DNA of 64,000 bases from an uncultured Planctomycetaceae bacterium (GTDB lineage Bacteria; Planctomycetota; Planctomycetia; Planctomycetales; Planctomycetaceae), in contig CALSLT010000029.1 in the NCBI GenBank assembly GCA_943787265.1, positions 62,001-126,000 of the forward strand. The letters run 5' to 3'. Both the position numbers and the translations under genes were made by a program. The notes under the pieces are model-generated. The model did no database searches and was not told the DNA's origin. It saw only the letters and a program-made list of their open reading frames with translations. This document shows, in pieces, positions 1 to 10,856 of this stretch. Position 1 is the first letter of the stretch. Each line of letters opens with the position of its first letter.

Positions 1-506
1 CCATGTCGGTCGCCGTGACGCTTGTTACTGGTTTGTCTGGAGCATCGGTTTCGCTGATCCGAAATTACATTCCAAGCAGCATTCGCATCATCGTTCAAAT
101 GACAATCATCGCGATGTTGGTGATCCTCGTCGATCAGTTTCTGAAGGCCTACTTCTACGACATCAGCAAGCAGATGTCGGTCTTCGTCGGGCTCATCATC
201 ACAAACTGCATCGTAATGGGACGAGCCGAAGCGTTCGCCATGAAGAACAGCCCATCAATGAGCTTCATTGACGGTGTCGGCAACGGACTTGGCTACAGCT
301 TTATCCTGATCGTAGTCGCCATCTTTCGCGAACTACTTGGCAAGGGTGAATTACTCGGACATAAGATTCTCGGAGACGGAGGACTTATGGCGGAAGGCTA
401 TGTTTCCAACGGCCTGATGCTGCTTCCACCGAGTGCCTTCTTCCTGATCGGTCTGATCATCTGGGCGATCAGAACGTTCAACAAAGACCAGGTTGAAGCT
501 GCCTGA
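1..506 (+). CDS. nqrD: Na+-translocating NADH:quinone reductase subunit D (5' partial)
   Basis: Integral membrane subunit of the Na+-pumping NADH:ubiquinone reductase. It pairs with NqrE to form the membrane core. The reading frame is open from the window edge, so roughly 40 N-terminal residues are missing compared with the usual 205-210. The first ATG visible (position 3) is internal. Seen here: several hydrophobic segments and the family stretches SLIRN, VGLIITNCIVMGRAEAFAMK, DGVGNGLGY, FRELLG and PSAFFLIG. It lies 73 bp before nqrE and in the same direction, so both belong to one nqr operon whose beginning is outside the window. Identification is firm because the match runs the whole visible length. 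Confidence 0.96.
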   Translation, partial: MSVAVTLVTGLSGASVSLIRNYIPSSIRIIVQMTIIAMLVILVDQFLKAYFYDISKQMSVFVGLIITNCIVMGRAEAFAMKNSPSMSFIDGVGNGLGYSFILIVVAIFRELLGKGELLGHKILGDGGLMAEGYVSNGLMLLPPSAFFLIGLIIWAIRTFNKDQVEAA

Positions 507-579
507 TTACGACAATCTGAGTTTCAACCAGCCCGGAACTTTCACGCGTCTTCCTTAACTGTTTTTCGAGGACAATCAG

Positions 580-1194
580 ATGGAACACTATCTGAGCCTC
601 TTTTTGAAAGCCTGCTTTGTCGAGAATCTGGCGCTTGCCTTTTTCCTCGGAATGTGCACCTTTCTGGCTGTTTCCAAAAACGTAAAAACTGCGTTCATGC
701 TGGGCATCGCCGTGATCGTCATTCAGACCATCACCGTCCCAATGAATAACCTCATCTTTCAGCACCTGCTGAAGGAAGGTGGGCTGAGCTGGCTATCATC
801 AAGTCTTGGTGGCGTTGATCTGACTTTCGTCGGACTGATCAGCTACATCGGGACGATCGCTGCGATGGTCCAGATTCTGGAAATGACGCTCGATCGCTAC
901 TTCCCGGCTCTCTACAACTCACTCGGAATTTTCCTGCCGCTGATCACAGTGAACTGTGCCATCCTCGGCGGCACTCTGTTCATGGTCGAACGTGACTACA
1001 ACTTTCCAGAAAGTGTTGTGTTTGGTGTTGGCTCTGGCGTTGGCTGGGCCTTAGCAATCACGGCTCTCGCCGGAATTCGCGAGAAAATGAAATACAGCGA
1101 TGTCCCTGAAGGCCTGCGAGGCTTGGGGATCACCTTTATTACTGTCGGACTGATGGCGATGGCCTTTATGGCTCTCGGCGGAATCCAACTCTGA
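580..1194 (+). CDS. nqrE: Na+-translocating NADH:quinone reductase subunit E
   Basis: Membrane subunit of Na+-NQR (NqrE/RnfA family), about six transmembrane helices in 204 residues, which is the normal family length. It starts MEHYLSLFLKACFVENLALAFF, typical of the family; the helix stretch FFLGMCTFLAVSK follows, and VNCAILGG appears in the second half. In characterised enzymes NqrD and NqrE are antiparallel homologues and hold an iron centre between conserved cysteines; cysteines in the first and fourth helices are present here. A GAGG stretch sits about nine bases before the ATG. It is flanked by nqrD and nqrF in the standard order D-E-F. Confidence 0.96.
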   Translation: MEHYLSLFLKACFVENLALAFFLGMCTFLAVSKNVKTAFMLGIAVIVIQTITVPMNNLIFQHLLKEGGLSWLSSSLGGVDLTFVGLISYIGTIAAMVQILEMTLDRYFPALYNSLGIFLPLITVNCAILGGTLFMVERDYNFPESVVFGVGSGVGWALAITALAGIREKMKYSDVPEGLRGLGITFITVGLMAMAFMALGGIQL

Positions 1195-1281
1195 TTTCAA
1201 ACAGCTTTCGATTGGCGTGCTGAGTCGTCTGGCTCGACGCTCCGAAAACTAAACCCTTACCGAAAAGTACGCAGACGAACG

Positions 1282-2499
<1,218 letters not shown>

Positions 2500-2613
2500 T
2501 ACTCGTCTTGTGAGGCAGCAGTGCTACACTGGCCGCTCGTCAGTCTCTCATGGTCGTTCCTTGAGTAGGCTCTCCGAATCTCGCCAGTGGCCTTCTGCAG
2601 TGACGAGCAACTC

Positions 2614-4746
2614 ATGCAGGATCAGACATCCAGCCCGCTTTCGACGGACGATGCCGAGCCGTCGCTGCTTAAGGATCTGAATGAGCAACAAAAGGTTGCA
2701 GCTTCTCATGGATCAGGCCCACTGCTCATCATCGCTGGAGCCGGCACTGGGAAAACGACAACACTCACGCACCGTGTTGCCTGGCTGATTCACAACGGAA
2801 CAGACCCTCGTCGAATCCTCTTACTGACGTTCACCAGGCGTTCGGCTGCGGAGATGCTGTCGCGGGTTTCGAGCTGCCTGCAACGCATGCAGAAACAGGC
2901 CGCAGCATCGGGCACGCAAGGGGCGGGTTCTCAGTCCAACGCGATCTGGGGCGGAACATTCCACGCAATGGCCTCGCGGCTTCTGAGGCAGCACGGCAAG
3001 CTGATCGGCCTTGAGCCCGACTTCACCGTCCTTGACCGAAGCGACTCGGAAGACCTGCTGGACGTTGTCAGAGCGGAGCTGAAGTTGTCGACCGAACGAC
3101 GACGGTTTCCGCTGAAGCAGACTTGCCTAAGCATCTACAGCCGCTGCATCAACTCGAGAGCGAAACTGCAGATCGTACTGGAGGAAGTATTTCCGTGGTG
3201 CGTCGACTTTGAAGAAGAACTGAAGCAGCTCTTCAAGGGGTACGTCGAACGCAAGGACCGCTTGAACTGCCTCGATTACGACGACCTGTTGCTCTTCTGG
3301 AACGCTCTGGTTTCTGACGAATCCGGAGCACGAGCAATCCGCAAACAGTTTGATTGCGTCCTCGTCGACGAGTACCAGGACACCAACCTGCTGCAGTCTG
3401 AAATCCTTCAGCATCTGTGCCCGGACGGAACAGGCCTGACGGTAGTCGGCGACGATGCCCAATCGATTTACTCGTTCCGCGCGGCGACGGTTCGCAACAT
3501 CCTCGATTTCCCGAAGAAGTTTCCCGGCACAACAACCGTCCTGCTCGAAGAGAATTACCGCAGCACTCAGCCGGTGCTCGATGCAGCGAACATGGTGATC
3601 GCTGAAGCCAAAGAACGGCACCATAAGGAATTGTGGACTGCTCGATCGACCGGAATCAGGCCACAGGTCGTAAGCTGCCGCGACGAAGATGAGCAATCGG
3701 ATTTTGTCATCCGAGAACTTCTCCACCATCGCGATAAAGGAGTTCCTCTCAAGCATCAGGCTGTGCTGTTTCGAGCTTCACACCACAGCCTGAATCTTGA
3801 GCTGATGCTGGCTGATCAGAACATTCCGTTTCACAAATTCGGAGGTTTGAAGTTCGTCGAAGCGGCACACATCAAGGACTTCCTGGCGTTTCTTCGGCTT
3901 GCCGATAACCCATTCGACATGGTGTCTGCGATGCGAATCCTGATGCTGCTTCCGGGCATTGGCCGTAAGCGAGCGATGGACCTGACCGATGGCCTCTACG
4001 AAGCAGACGGAAACTTTGAGAAGTGGGCAACGTGGTCAACTCCGTCGGCGACGAAAGAAGTCTGGCCACAGTTCGTCGGGCTGCTGAAACATCTGGCCGA
4101 GTTGAAGTCCAGCCGAAAAGGCGAATCGTCAGTTCCGACCGAACTCGACGCAGTCCGTAAGTTCTTTGCACCGATTGTCGAAGAAAAGTATCCCAACGCG
4201 AGGGAGCGACTACTTGACCTCGAACAGGTCGTGCACATTTCGGCGAGGTATCCGAACCGAACGGAATTCCTGACAGCGATCACCCTCGACCCGCCATCGT
4301 CGACGCAAGACCTGGCTGCCGATCCCGTTCTGGACGAGGATTATTTGATTCTCAGCACGATCCATTCCGCAAAGGGCCTGGAGTGGAATTCCGTTTTTGT
4401 CCTGCACGCAGCCGACGGCAACATCCCATCTGACCTGTCGACGAAGGATGAAAAACAGATCGAAGAAGAACGCCGCCTGTTCTACGTCGCGTTGTCACGA
4501 GCCAAAGACAACCTCTACGTGATCCACCCGCAGCGATATTACCGTTCTGAGCGAAGGTCGTACCGTGACGACTACAGCTTCTCGCAACTGACTCGATTTC
4601 TGACGCCGACCGCGCGAGCGTGCTTCGACTGGCGACTGCCCGACAGCGATGATGTGGTCTCGACGTTGCCCACCGAAGATCCAGTCAGGCCCGAAATCAA
4701 GCCGCTTTTCAACGCTCGCGATCAAGCAAGATCCATGTGGGACTAA
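2614..4746 (+). CDS. UvrD/Rep-family ATP-dependent DNA helicase
   Basis: Superfamily 1A 3'-to-5' DNA helicase, expected in repair or replication restart. All core motifs are visible: Walker A AGAGTGKTTT (residues 41-50), motif Ia TFTRRSAAEM, Walker B VDEYQDTN, motif III DDAQSIYSFRAA, motif IV ENYRST, motif V TIHSAKGLEW and motif VI VALSRAKDNLYV. At 710 residues it is close to PcrA/UvrD (about 720). The ATG at 2614 is chosen because the frame can be extended only by a GTG at 2587 that lacks a convincing ribosome-binding site. Which of UvrD, PcrA or Rep it corresponds to cannot be decided by eye. It lies downstream of nqrF but is not obviously co-transcribed. Confidence 0.93.
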   Translation: MQDQTSSPLSTDDAEPSLLKDLNEQQKVAASHGSGPLLIIAGAGTGKTTTLTHRVAWLIHNGTDPRRILLLTFTRRSAAEMLSRVSSCLQRMQKQAAASGTQGAGSQSNAIWGGTFHAMASRLLRQHGKLIGLEPDFTVLDRSDSEDLLDVVRAELKLSTERRRFPLKQTCLSIYSRCINSRAKLQIVLEEVFPWCVDFEEELKQLFKGYVERKDRLNCLDYDDLLLFWNALVSDESGARAIRKQFDCVLVDEYQDTNLLQSEILQHLCPDGTGLTVVGDDAQSIYSFRAATVRNILDFPKKFPGTTTVLLEENYRSTQPVLDAANMVIAEAKERHHKELWTARSTGIRPQVVSCRDEDEQSDFVIRELLHHRDKGVPLKHQAVLFRASHHSLNLELMLADQNIPFHKFGGLKFVEAAHIKDFLAFLRLADNPFDMVSAMRILMLLPGIGRKRAMDLTDGLYEADGNFEKWATWSTPSATKEVWPQFVGLLKHLAELKSSRKGESSVPTELDAVRKFFAPIVEEKYPNARERLLDLEQVVHISARYPNRTEFLTAITLDPPSSTQDLAADPVLDEDYLILSTIHSAKGLEWNSVFVLHAADGNIPSDLSTKDEKQIEEERRLFYVALSRAKDNLYVIHPQRYYRSERRSYRDDYSFSQLTRFLTPTARACFDWRLPDSDDVVSTLPTEDPVRPEIKPLFNARDQARSMWD

Positions 4747-4783
4747 TAATGCCAGCGACGGATTTCCGTACGAGATTTCAGAC

Positions 4784-5611
4784 TCATCGGAGCCTTTCCT
4801 GTTCGTCGAGCGGATCATCGCGGCCGACGATGGCGTCTTCCGGATCCCAGTTCAACGAATCATACGAGTCATTGCCCGGAAGCTCCTCGAACGGAATACC
4901 CTGCTCGTCAAGCCGGTCAGCGATTCCGTCAAACGGGTTTTGAGTCAACTCGGCAGGGAACAGTTTGACGAGATCATCAACGTGCTTCAGAACCAGGTCA
5001 ACATTCTTCTCGGGTACTGAGAGCAGGCGTCGAGCTCGATCATGGCGGGTGATCCACGCTGCTTCATGCAGCACCGCGTGCATCGCTTCCGGCGAAAGGG
5101 TGTTGAACGGTTCCCCCTTCGAACGAAGCCTTGAGACGACTCTTTCACCTTTATTCATGATCCCCGAGAGATCCTGACTCTCACGCACCGTGCTTCGTGA
5201 GAGCGCAGCTCCGATCGCCAGCGTAAGTCCGACGAACTGCTCACGAGTAATCCGTTTTCGCAAAAGCCAGCGATCCAATCGGCGACTCTGCGGCAATGAA
5301 TCAACAAGCCTTTGAGTCCCCCATCGCTCGGCCAACGAAACCTGCTCAGCATCTACCAGGTCACTGATCGGCAGCGTTCTTTCAGAATTCCAATTCGGCA
5401 ACGGCAGATAAAGGTCAGGAAAAGGCGGCAGTTTCTTTTCGGGCAAGTGCTCGACAATCTCGAAGAACGTTCTTAATTCACTGGGCGAAACTTCCTCACT
5501 CACTCTCTTGACCTCAGTGAATGTCAAAGTCGCGTCACCGCAGCCTGAAAGAATTGTCGAAGCCGTGACAACGACGACCAACACATTTCGGAGTTTTGAA
5601 GAACCCGCCAT
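4784..5611 (-). CDS. Putative lipoprotein of unknown function
   Basis: The product has a positively charged start, a hydrophobic stretch and a lipobox ending LSGC at about residue 23, so it is probably a lipid-anchored envelope protein. The start was placed at the ATG for MAGSSKLRN (5611), because the longer frame adds 14 residues that do not look like part of a signal peptide. About 275 residues. The mature part is mostly charged and helical-looking (for example FFEIVEHLPEKKLPPFPDLYLP) and matches no family I recognise. It converges with the helicase gene, whose stop is 37 bp from its own stop. A hypothetical protein; the export call is more secure than anything else. Confidence 0.7.
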   Translation of the reverse strand: MAGSSKLRNVLVVVVTASTILSGCGDATLTFTEVKRVSEEVSPSELRTFFEIVEHLPEKKLPPFPDLYLPLPNWNSERTLPISDLVDAEQVSLAERWGTQRLVDSLPQSRRLDRWLLRKRITREQFVGLTLAIGAALSRSTVRESQDLSGIMNKGERVVSRLRSKGEPFNTLSPEAMHAVLHEAAWITRHDRARRLLSVPEKNVDLVLKHVDDLVKLFPAELTQNPFDGIADRLDEQGIPFEELPGNDSYDSLNWDPEDAIVGRDDPLDEQERLR

Positions 5612-5958
5612 CACTTCACACTTTCGAAAATTCTGATGCCAGCCAACGAGCATTACCGTGCAGCAATTTCCAAATCAGTTTTGGAATACTGCGGAAGCTT
5701 CAACACCGTATCGACGCCTTCAGCTCTCCAACTGGTGCACTAAAACCATCAAAATGGTTTAGCTCACGTGACGACGACGGTCGGTCAATTTGCTCCAAGA
5801 AACATCGAGACAAATCGATTGCCTACGTTTTCTTCGGCCACGAGGCGAAATCATCGCCATCGCGCATCTGACACGGAGGGAAAGCCTTCACTACTTCGGG
5901 GTCATACCGCACAGACATCGGCATCGTAATCAGAAGCTCGGCGTGCGCGGGACGATAC
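5612..5958. other. Intergenic stretch between two minus-strand genes
   Basis: This 347-bp stretch lies between the stop of the large PQQ-propeller gene and the start of the lipoprotein gene, both on the minus strand. It should hold the lipoprotein promoter, but I see no strong -35/-10 pair, no terminator hairpin with a T-run and no convincing small gene. Confidence 0.5.
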
Positions 5959-8900
5959 TTACGGCGCAACGCGTGGTGCAAATGTCAGGCGGATTGATTG
6001 GCGGGCCATCCGAATCGACAGCCGGTTCTGGTCTGCGTGAGGTTCGAACGTGAAATTCGAAGCTGAGCTGGCACCTCGGCGCATCAAAATGTCGTCACCG
6101 GTTTCCCGGTGGATTACATGCAGCACTGACTCCATTGCGGCGGTCCCGGCACTTCGAGACCGACGATAGCTCAGCACGACACACGGTGCATTCTTGGGCT
6201 GATCAATCAGAAACCGAATTTGCTCAACGGGCCGCTGCCACTTCAGCTCTCCAGTTTGGGAATCCACCGCAACGAGTTGTCCGATGACGGATGGATTTCT
6301 GTTTTGGTTACGCGTTCCTCGACCATTCAGATACTCGGACTCAGCGACGCTCGAAAGAGCGATCAAATGCGAGGATGTATCGGACGAAACATGAATCGCT
6401 CGAACAACGTCCGGCCGTTGCACACTCAACGTCGAAACCTGAAGGCCCGTCCTTGAGCTGATGATTCGAAGTTGTCCGGACAGACTGAGAACTCCCAACC
6501 ACTCCGAGCCGATCGCAAAAGCGGTCGATTCTGAATCGATATCGCTGCTCCATTCGACACTCGCCGACCGCAAGTTGACCGACGCGATTTTTGAGATGCG
6601 AAGCGTTCCCGAGGACTGATCCAAATCGGGTAGCCTCTCGGCGATAAGCACGCGGTCTCCCATAGTCTGCAGAATCGTGCCTCGAAACCCAACGGCTTCG
6701 GACAGCGAAAACCGAGAGGTCATCGCTCCGTCGACCGATCGCAAGACCGTCACCCGGTCGCGATTTGGCTCGGTGAGAAAAACAGTCTTCCCATCACCGC
6801 TGCAAATGGCCTGCCGAGGCAACTCATACCTTTGCCACAATCGCTGGCCGGTGGTCGTGTCGAGGCATACAAGTTTGCCGCGCGTCTGGAAGCATAAATA
6901 TCCAGATCGAACCGGCCCCACCTTTACGATCGGCCGACCGAACGCGTCAAGCATCGTTAGTTGTTCCTCAGAAAAACCTGGCACGGCGGGAGCGTACTCG
7001 TGATCTTCCTGCCGGTTTCCGTCGGCCATGTCGACAGACCAAAGCCGTTGGACTCGCGGCTCGCCGCTTCCGTCGAAAGGTGAAATCCCAAATAGTTCGG
7101 CACCAAGTTGCAGCACAAGAAAGTGCCCGATCCCCCAGCCACGATACATGCGGCCGACGGATTTCAACGGAGAAGGTGACGTTGCAAGTACGGTCTGCCA
7201 GGAGCCCGAAAATCCGTCGCCATAAAAACGAAGAATTGTGTCGTTACGCGACGACCTTGGATTGATCGCCACATTCAACCGATCGAACAGAGACCCAGGC
7301 GAACATTCAACAGGAACGGGAATGAATGACGTGTCGAGATTCTGCTCGGAATGCTCGCTCACGGTGACCGAACCTTTGTTCCACGGAGAGCCCGTTCCTC
7401 GTCCGTCATGAGAAAACTCATGATCGACGCCTTCCCGTAATAGTTTTCTTAAAATCGCTGCCGCGTCTCGATGATAACGGCGCGACTCGTAGAGCTTTAT
7501 CAGCTTCAGTGATGCCTGACGAGAATCTTCGCTGCTGGAAGAATCTGCCAGCGCCAACAGAGACAACTGCTTTTGCCCATACCTCAGACCAATGCGAGAT
7601 CGTTCATCAAGGGAGTACGCCGCGACAATCGGCAGGTGCTGCCATTGCCGGGTGAATCGCTGCAAAGCGAACGGGTCACGGCTACTGAATGCGGTATCGG
7701 CCAACTCCTTAATTGACTGAGCCAGCCGTTCAGTCACCGCTTCGCCATCGCCGCTCAACAAGTCGAGAACTTCTCCCTGGATCAGGCGATCATGACGCAC
7801 ACTTCGCAACGGCTCAGGCTTTAGAAATCGAGGTTCGCCCGACGGATTGAGCGATTGCAGTTCTGCATAGAACTTCAATGCTAAAACAGGATCACCAGAC
7901 ACCACGGCCGCACGAGCCGCTGCATGTCGAAGTCCGATCACTTCTGCAATCGATGATCTTCCGACGAGTTCTTCAGCCTCAGACTCCACTTCTTGAATTC
8001 GTTGCGGAGAAAGCGTTCCCGAATTGATCCAGGCAAGAAACGTCTTTGCGTGCTCGCGTTTGACTCGACCAGAATCTGAAACCGAAGCCACTCGTTTCAG
8101 ACGAGCCGCCGCTTCATCAAATAGTCCTGTTGAGCGTTCAAAAGCAGCCTGATCAATAGCACCATCGACTGAAAGATCGTTCGCACCAAGCTGTGACGTT
8201 GCATTACCAGGCCGTCGTCGGCCTGAAATAGCCGACAACATTGTCCATGTGCTGATCCGATCCGGATTCTGCATCACCAGTCGATCGCCCGCCAGAACGA
8301 GACAACCAGACATCGACTGCAGACGATCAACACTTTCAAGCACGCGCCCGTCATCACAGTTCACGGCAATCAGCGAGCCGCCTCTCGCCGGGAAGACGTA
8401 ATACATCTTTGGACTCGCCAGCCCATTCTCCGCTGCAAAGCGAACCGAATAACCCGTTCCTACCGGCTCGCGACACGGAACGGTCCAAAGAACTTCGCCT
8501 GATGCGGCATCGACGGCAGTCACGGCATGCCGGCTGAGGACGACGATCCGATCCTCGACCGAAACAAAATCAACGGGCGTCTCAACACTCAACGTCCAAA
8601 CCCGTCTGCCACTTTGAGGCTCCAAGGCGACGAGCCCTTCAGTATCCGGTCCGGCGGCAATCAGGATTGAATTGGGCATGGGAGATGTGTCGCCGGCGGA
8701 TGATTCGGCCCCTGGTGATGTCACTCCCAAAATTTTGTTATCTCGCCACCCTTGCCACCACGGTCGATGTGGGCGGGCAGGCGCGAATGGCAACCGAGTG
8801 ATTTCCAACGGCATGTCGGCGCGAGAAGTTCGTCGACTCCAGGCGACTGAACGAGTCCCAAGGTCAACACCAACGATCAAACCGGCACCGGTTGGACAGA

Positions 8901-10581
8901 CAAGCACGCCATCCATCAAAGTGATGCGGCAGTCCAGACTTCGCCAGTCCGAGTCTGCGGGCGAGAGTCGCGGAACCTCGGCAATGTTGATGGACCATTC
9001 GATTCTTCCCGTTTCAGCGTTCGCCGCATAGAGATGCAACAGGTCATTGACCTGAACGAGACCAACTATGTGTTGATCAATCGGCGTTGGCAGTCCGCAG
9101 AAATAAATGTCCGCAAGACTGCTCCTCTTTCGTTTCCGAGAATTATGCGTTTCTTCGAGAGTTGAATCCTCGACGGCTGGCGGCTGAGTGCTCCTCTCAT
9201 CATTCCCTGCTGATTGCGATTCTTTAAGCCAGGCGAGAACAACGTCAGCAGTCAGGCTCCACGCAAACTCTCCAGTCCGCAGGTGTCGTGCGACAATTCT
9301 GTTCTGCGTCTGACTTTGATAACTGCCTCGCTGAATCAATCGGGATGGACCTGAAAACGGACCAGCCAACACCGCCGAACCGGACTCAACGGTGAAAACA
9401 TGATCGCCGTCTGTTGAGAGTCGAGACTGCAGTGAATCGACCTGTAATCCCTGGGCAAGTTTCTGAGCCATCAGCTCCTGAAGTGAGAGATTCATCGTGA
9501 GGCGCGAGGCACTTTGCCCAGCCCCAGATATCGACTCATTCGCCCAAAGCTGCTGGCCCGAAGCCAGATCGTACGCCGAAATCTGATCCAGCGATCGACG
9601 GACCACAACACCGTCAACAACCAGAGGCTGGCCTCTGGGAAGAATTGGGATCGACTGTTCGAAGTGCTCATGCAGCGCATGCCGGGTAAGAGCCGCTGCC
9701 TCGTCAGCCAGGCCTGAGTCGACCTGCCAGTCCGGATGACTCAACGAAGGAAACAGATTTCCCCGCACAGTCGACTCTTGAAGACGCGCCGTTGCAACTT
9801 CGCTTTCTGAGGCACCAACTCCTCGAGATTCTGGTCGCCGCAACGGTCCGACTTGTTCCTCGCCCGTCGCCGACCCAGCCTGATGAGTAGCCCCCTCTGT
9901 AATAGCAACACTCTGCATCATGATTTGCAGACCAGCCTCGCGGTATGTTCCAGCAAGATTCGGCAGTCTGACCAGGCGTCGCGCCACTGATCTCGCAGCA
10001 GCAAACTCTCGCCGGTCCAGATGCCAGGCGGCGAGATATCGCAATGAATCTCGAGCGGCGTCCGTCTCAGGAAAGAGGGCCGGTAACCTCCGAAGCATCT
10101 CGAAATTCGAATCACGAACAGCTTTCAGGAGTTCTAACCGGGCCAGCGGCTCGGCCTGTCGGCGGTAAGACTTCAGCGAATCGGCAGGCAACAAACCAAG
10201 CAGGCGTTCAATTTCGGAATAGCTGTCACGATATTGCTGCCAGTCGCCAGCCGCCTGATTCACCAGGATTTGCTGCCCTGCTGCACTTCCGGCTGCCTGT
10301 CGGAGTCCTGCAACAGCCGACGAGAACTCGCGTTGATCGATCAATTCTTCGACTCGCCGAAGTTGCTCCTGCAGGACTCGATCCCGAAGTGGCACTGCGG
10401 AATGACTAAGTGCAGAGTCGTTGTCAGTCTCGGATTCACTAACGGAGTCCCCCGAAGCCGCCATGCACATGGCGCATCCCGCTGCCCCGAGCACGCTCGT
10501 TACAACCCCGCAGAGCACCACCGCGAGAATCATCGCGGGCCATTGCCGGCGTCGCTCAGGGATGTGCGATGTTCTGAACAT
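5959..10581 (-). CDS. Giant secreted PQQ-like beta-propeller protein with helical repeats
   Basis: A 1540-residue exported protein. The N-terminus has a charged stretch (MFRTSHIPERRRQ) then a hydrophobic segment (MILAVVLCGVVTSVLGAAG), acting as a signal peptide or anchor. Residues about 70-220 are helical and repeat-like. PQQ/BamB-type blade motifs (xLDxxTGxxxW) then recur, for example YDLASGQQLWAN, AETGRIEWSIN, VDAASGEVLWTV, CLDTTTGQRLWQ and VDSQTGELKWQR. A helical middle region of about 300 residues (near 790-1080) separates two propeller sections. PQQ-like blades are commonly scaffolds rather than enzymes, and I see no dehydrogenase-specific residues. It is divergent from murC across 275 bp. 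Function is inferred only as envelope scaffold or binding protein. Confidence 0.85.
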   Translation of the reverse strand: MFRTSHIPERRRQWPAMILAVVLCGVVTSVLGAAGCAMCMAASGDSVSESETDNDSALSHSAVPLRDRVLQEQLRRVEELIDQREFSSAVAGLRQAAGSAAGQQILVNQAAGDWQQYRDSYSEIERLLGLLPADSLKSYRRQAEPLARLELLKAVRDSNFEMLRRLPALFPETDAARDSLRYLAAWHLDRREFAAARSVARRLVRLPNLAGTYREAGLQIMMQSVAITEGATHQAGSATGEEQVGPLRRPESRGVGASESEVATARLQESTVRGNLFPSLSHPDWQVDSGLADEAAALTRHALHEHFEQSIPILPRGQPLVVDGVVVRRSLDQISAYDLASGQQLWANESISGAGQSASRLTMNLSLQELMAQKLAQGLQVDSLQSRLSTDGDHVFTVESGSAVLAGPFSGPSRLIQRGSYQSQTQNRIVARHLRTGEFAWSLTADVVLAWLKESQSAGNDERSTQPPAVEDSTLEETHNSRKRKRSSLADIYFCGLPTPIDQHIVGLVQVNDLLHLYAANAETGRIEWSINIAEVPRLSPADSDWRSLDCRITLMDGVLVCPTGAGLIVGVDLGTRSVAWSRRTSRADMPLEITRLPFAPARPHRPWWQGWRDNKILGVTSPGAESSAGDTSPMPNSILIAAGPDTEGLVALEPQSGRRVWTLSVETPVDFVSVEDRIVVLSRHAVTAVDAASGEVLWTVPCREPVGTGYSVRFAAENGLASPKMYYVFPARGGSLIAVNCDDGRVLESVDRLQSMSGCLVLAGDRLVMQNPDRISTWTMLSAISGRRRPGNATSQLGANDLSVDGAIDQAAFERSTGLFDEAAARLKRVASVSDSGRVKREHAKTFLAWINSGTLSPQRIQEVESEAEELVGRSSIAEVIGLRHAAARAAVVSGDPVLALKFYAELQSLNPSGEPRFLKPEPLRSVRHDRLIQGEVLDLLSGDGEAVTERLAQSIKELADTAFSSRDPFALQRFTRQWQHLPIVAAYSLDERSRIGLRYGQKQLSLLALADSSSSEDSRQASLKLIKLYESRRYHRDAAAILRKLLREGVDHEFSHDGRGTGSPWNKGSVTVSEHSEQNLDTSFIPVPVECSPGSLFDRLNVAINPRSSRNDTILRFYGDGFSGSWQTVLATSPSPLKSVGRMYRGWGIGHFLVLQLGAELFGISPFDGSGEPRVQRLWSVDMADGNRQEDHEYAPAVPGFSEEQLTMLDAFGRPIVKVGPVRSGYLCFQTRGKLVCLDTTTGQRLWQRYELPRQAICSGDGKTVFLTEPNRDRVTVLRSVDGAMTSRFSLSEAVGFRGTILQTMGDRVLIAERLPDLDQSSGTLRISKIASVNLRSASVEWSSDIDSESTAFAIGSEWLGVLSLSGQLRIISSRTGLQVSTLSVQRPDVVRAIHVSSDTSSHLIALSSVAESEYLNGRGTRNQNRNPSVIGQLVAVDSQTGELKWQRPVEQIRFLIDQPKNAPCVVLSYRRSRSAGTAAMESVLHVIHRETGDDILMRRGASSASNFTFEPHADQNRLSIRMARQSIRLTFAPRVAP

Positions 10582-10856
10582 TTCAAAAGGAATCCCAACC
10601 AGATTCAGCGACTGCCCGTCGGCAGCTCCGGAGGCGTTTCAATCTACCGCAGCCAGCCGCGAACCGACAGTCACACAGACTGACAGCTCAGCGGGCAACC
10701 CTTCTGACTGCAACAGCTTATGAAAAAGCTATCGCTTAGAAATACATCTGACCTTCCTGAATTTGACTGATTCCCGATACGGTTTGCAGGTTCTCGCGGA
10801 AGGCTGATCGCCGCCGATATGCCCCCTTACTCGCCAAATTAAGAGCACGAACTTCC

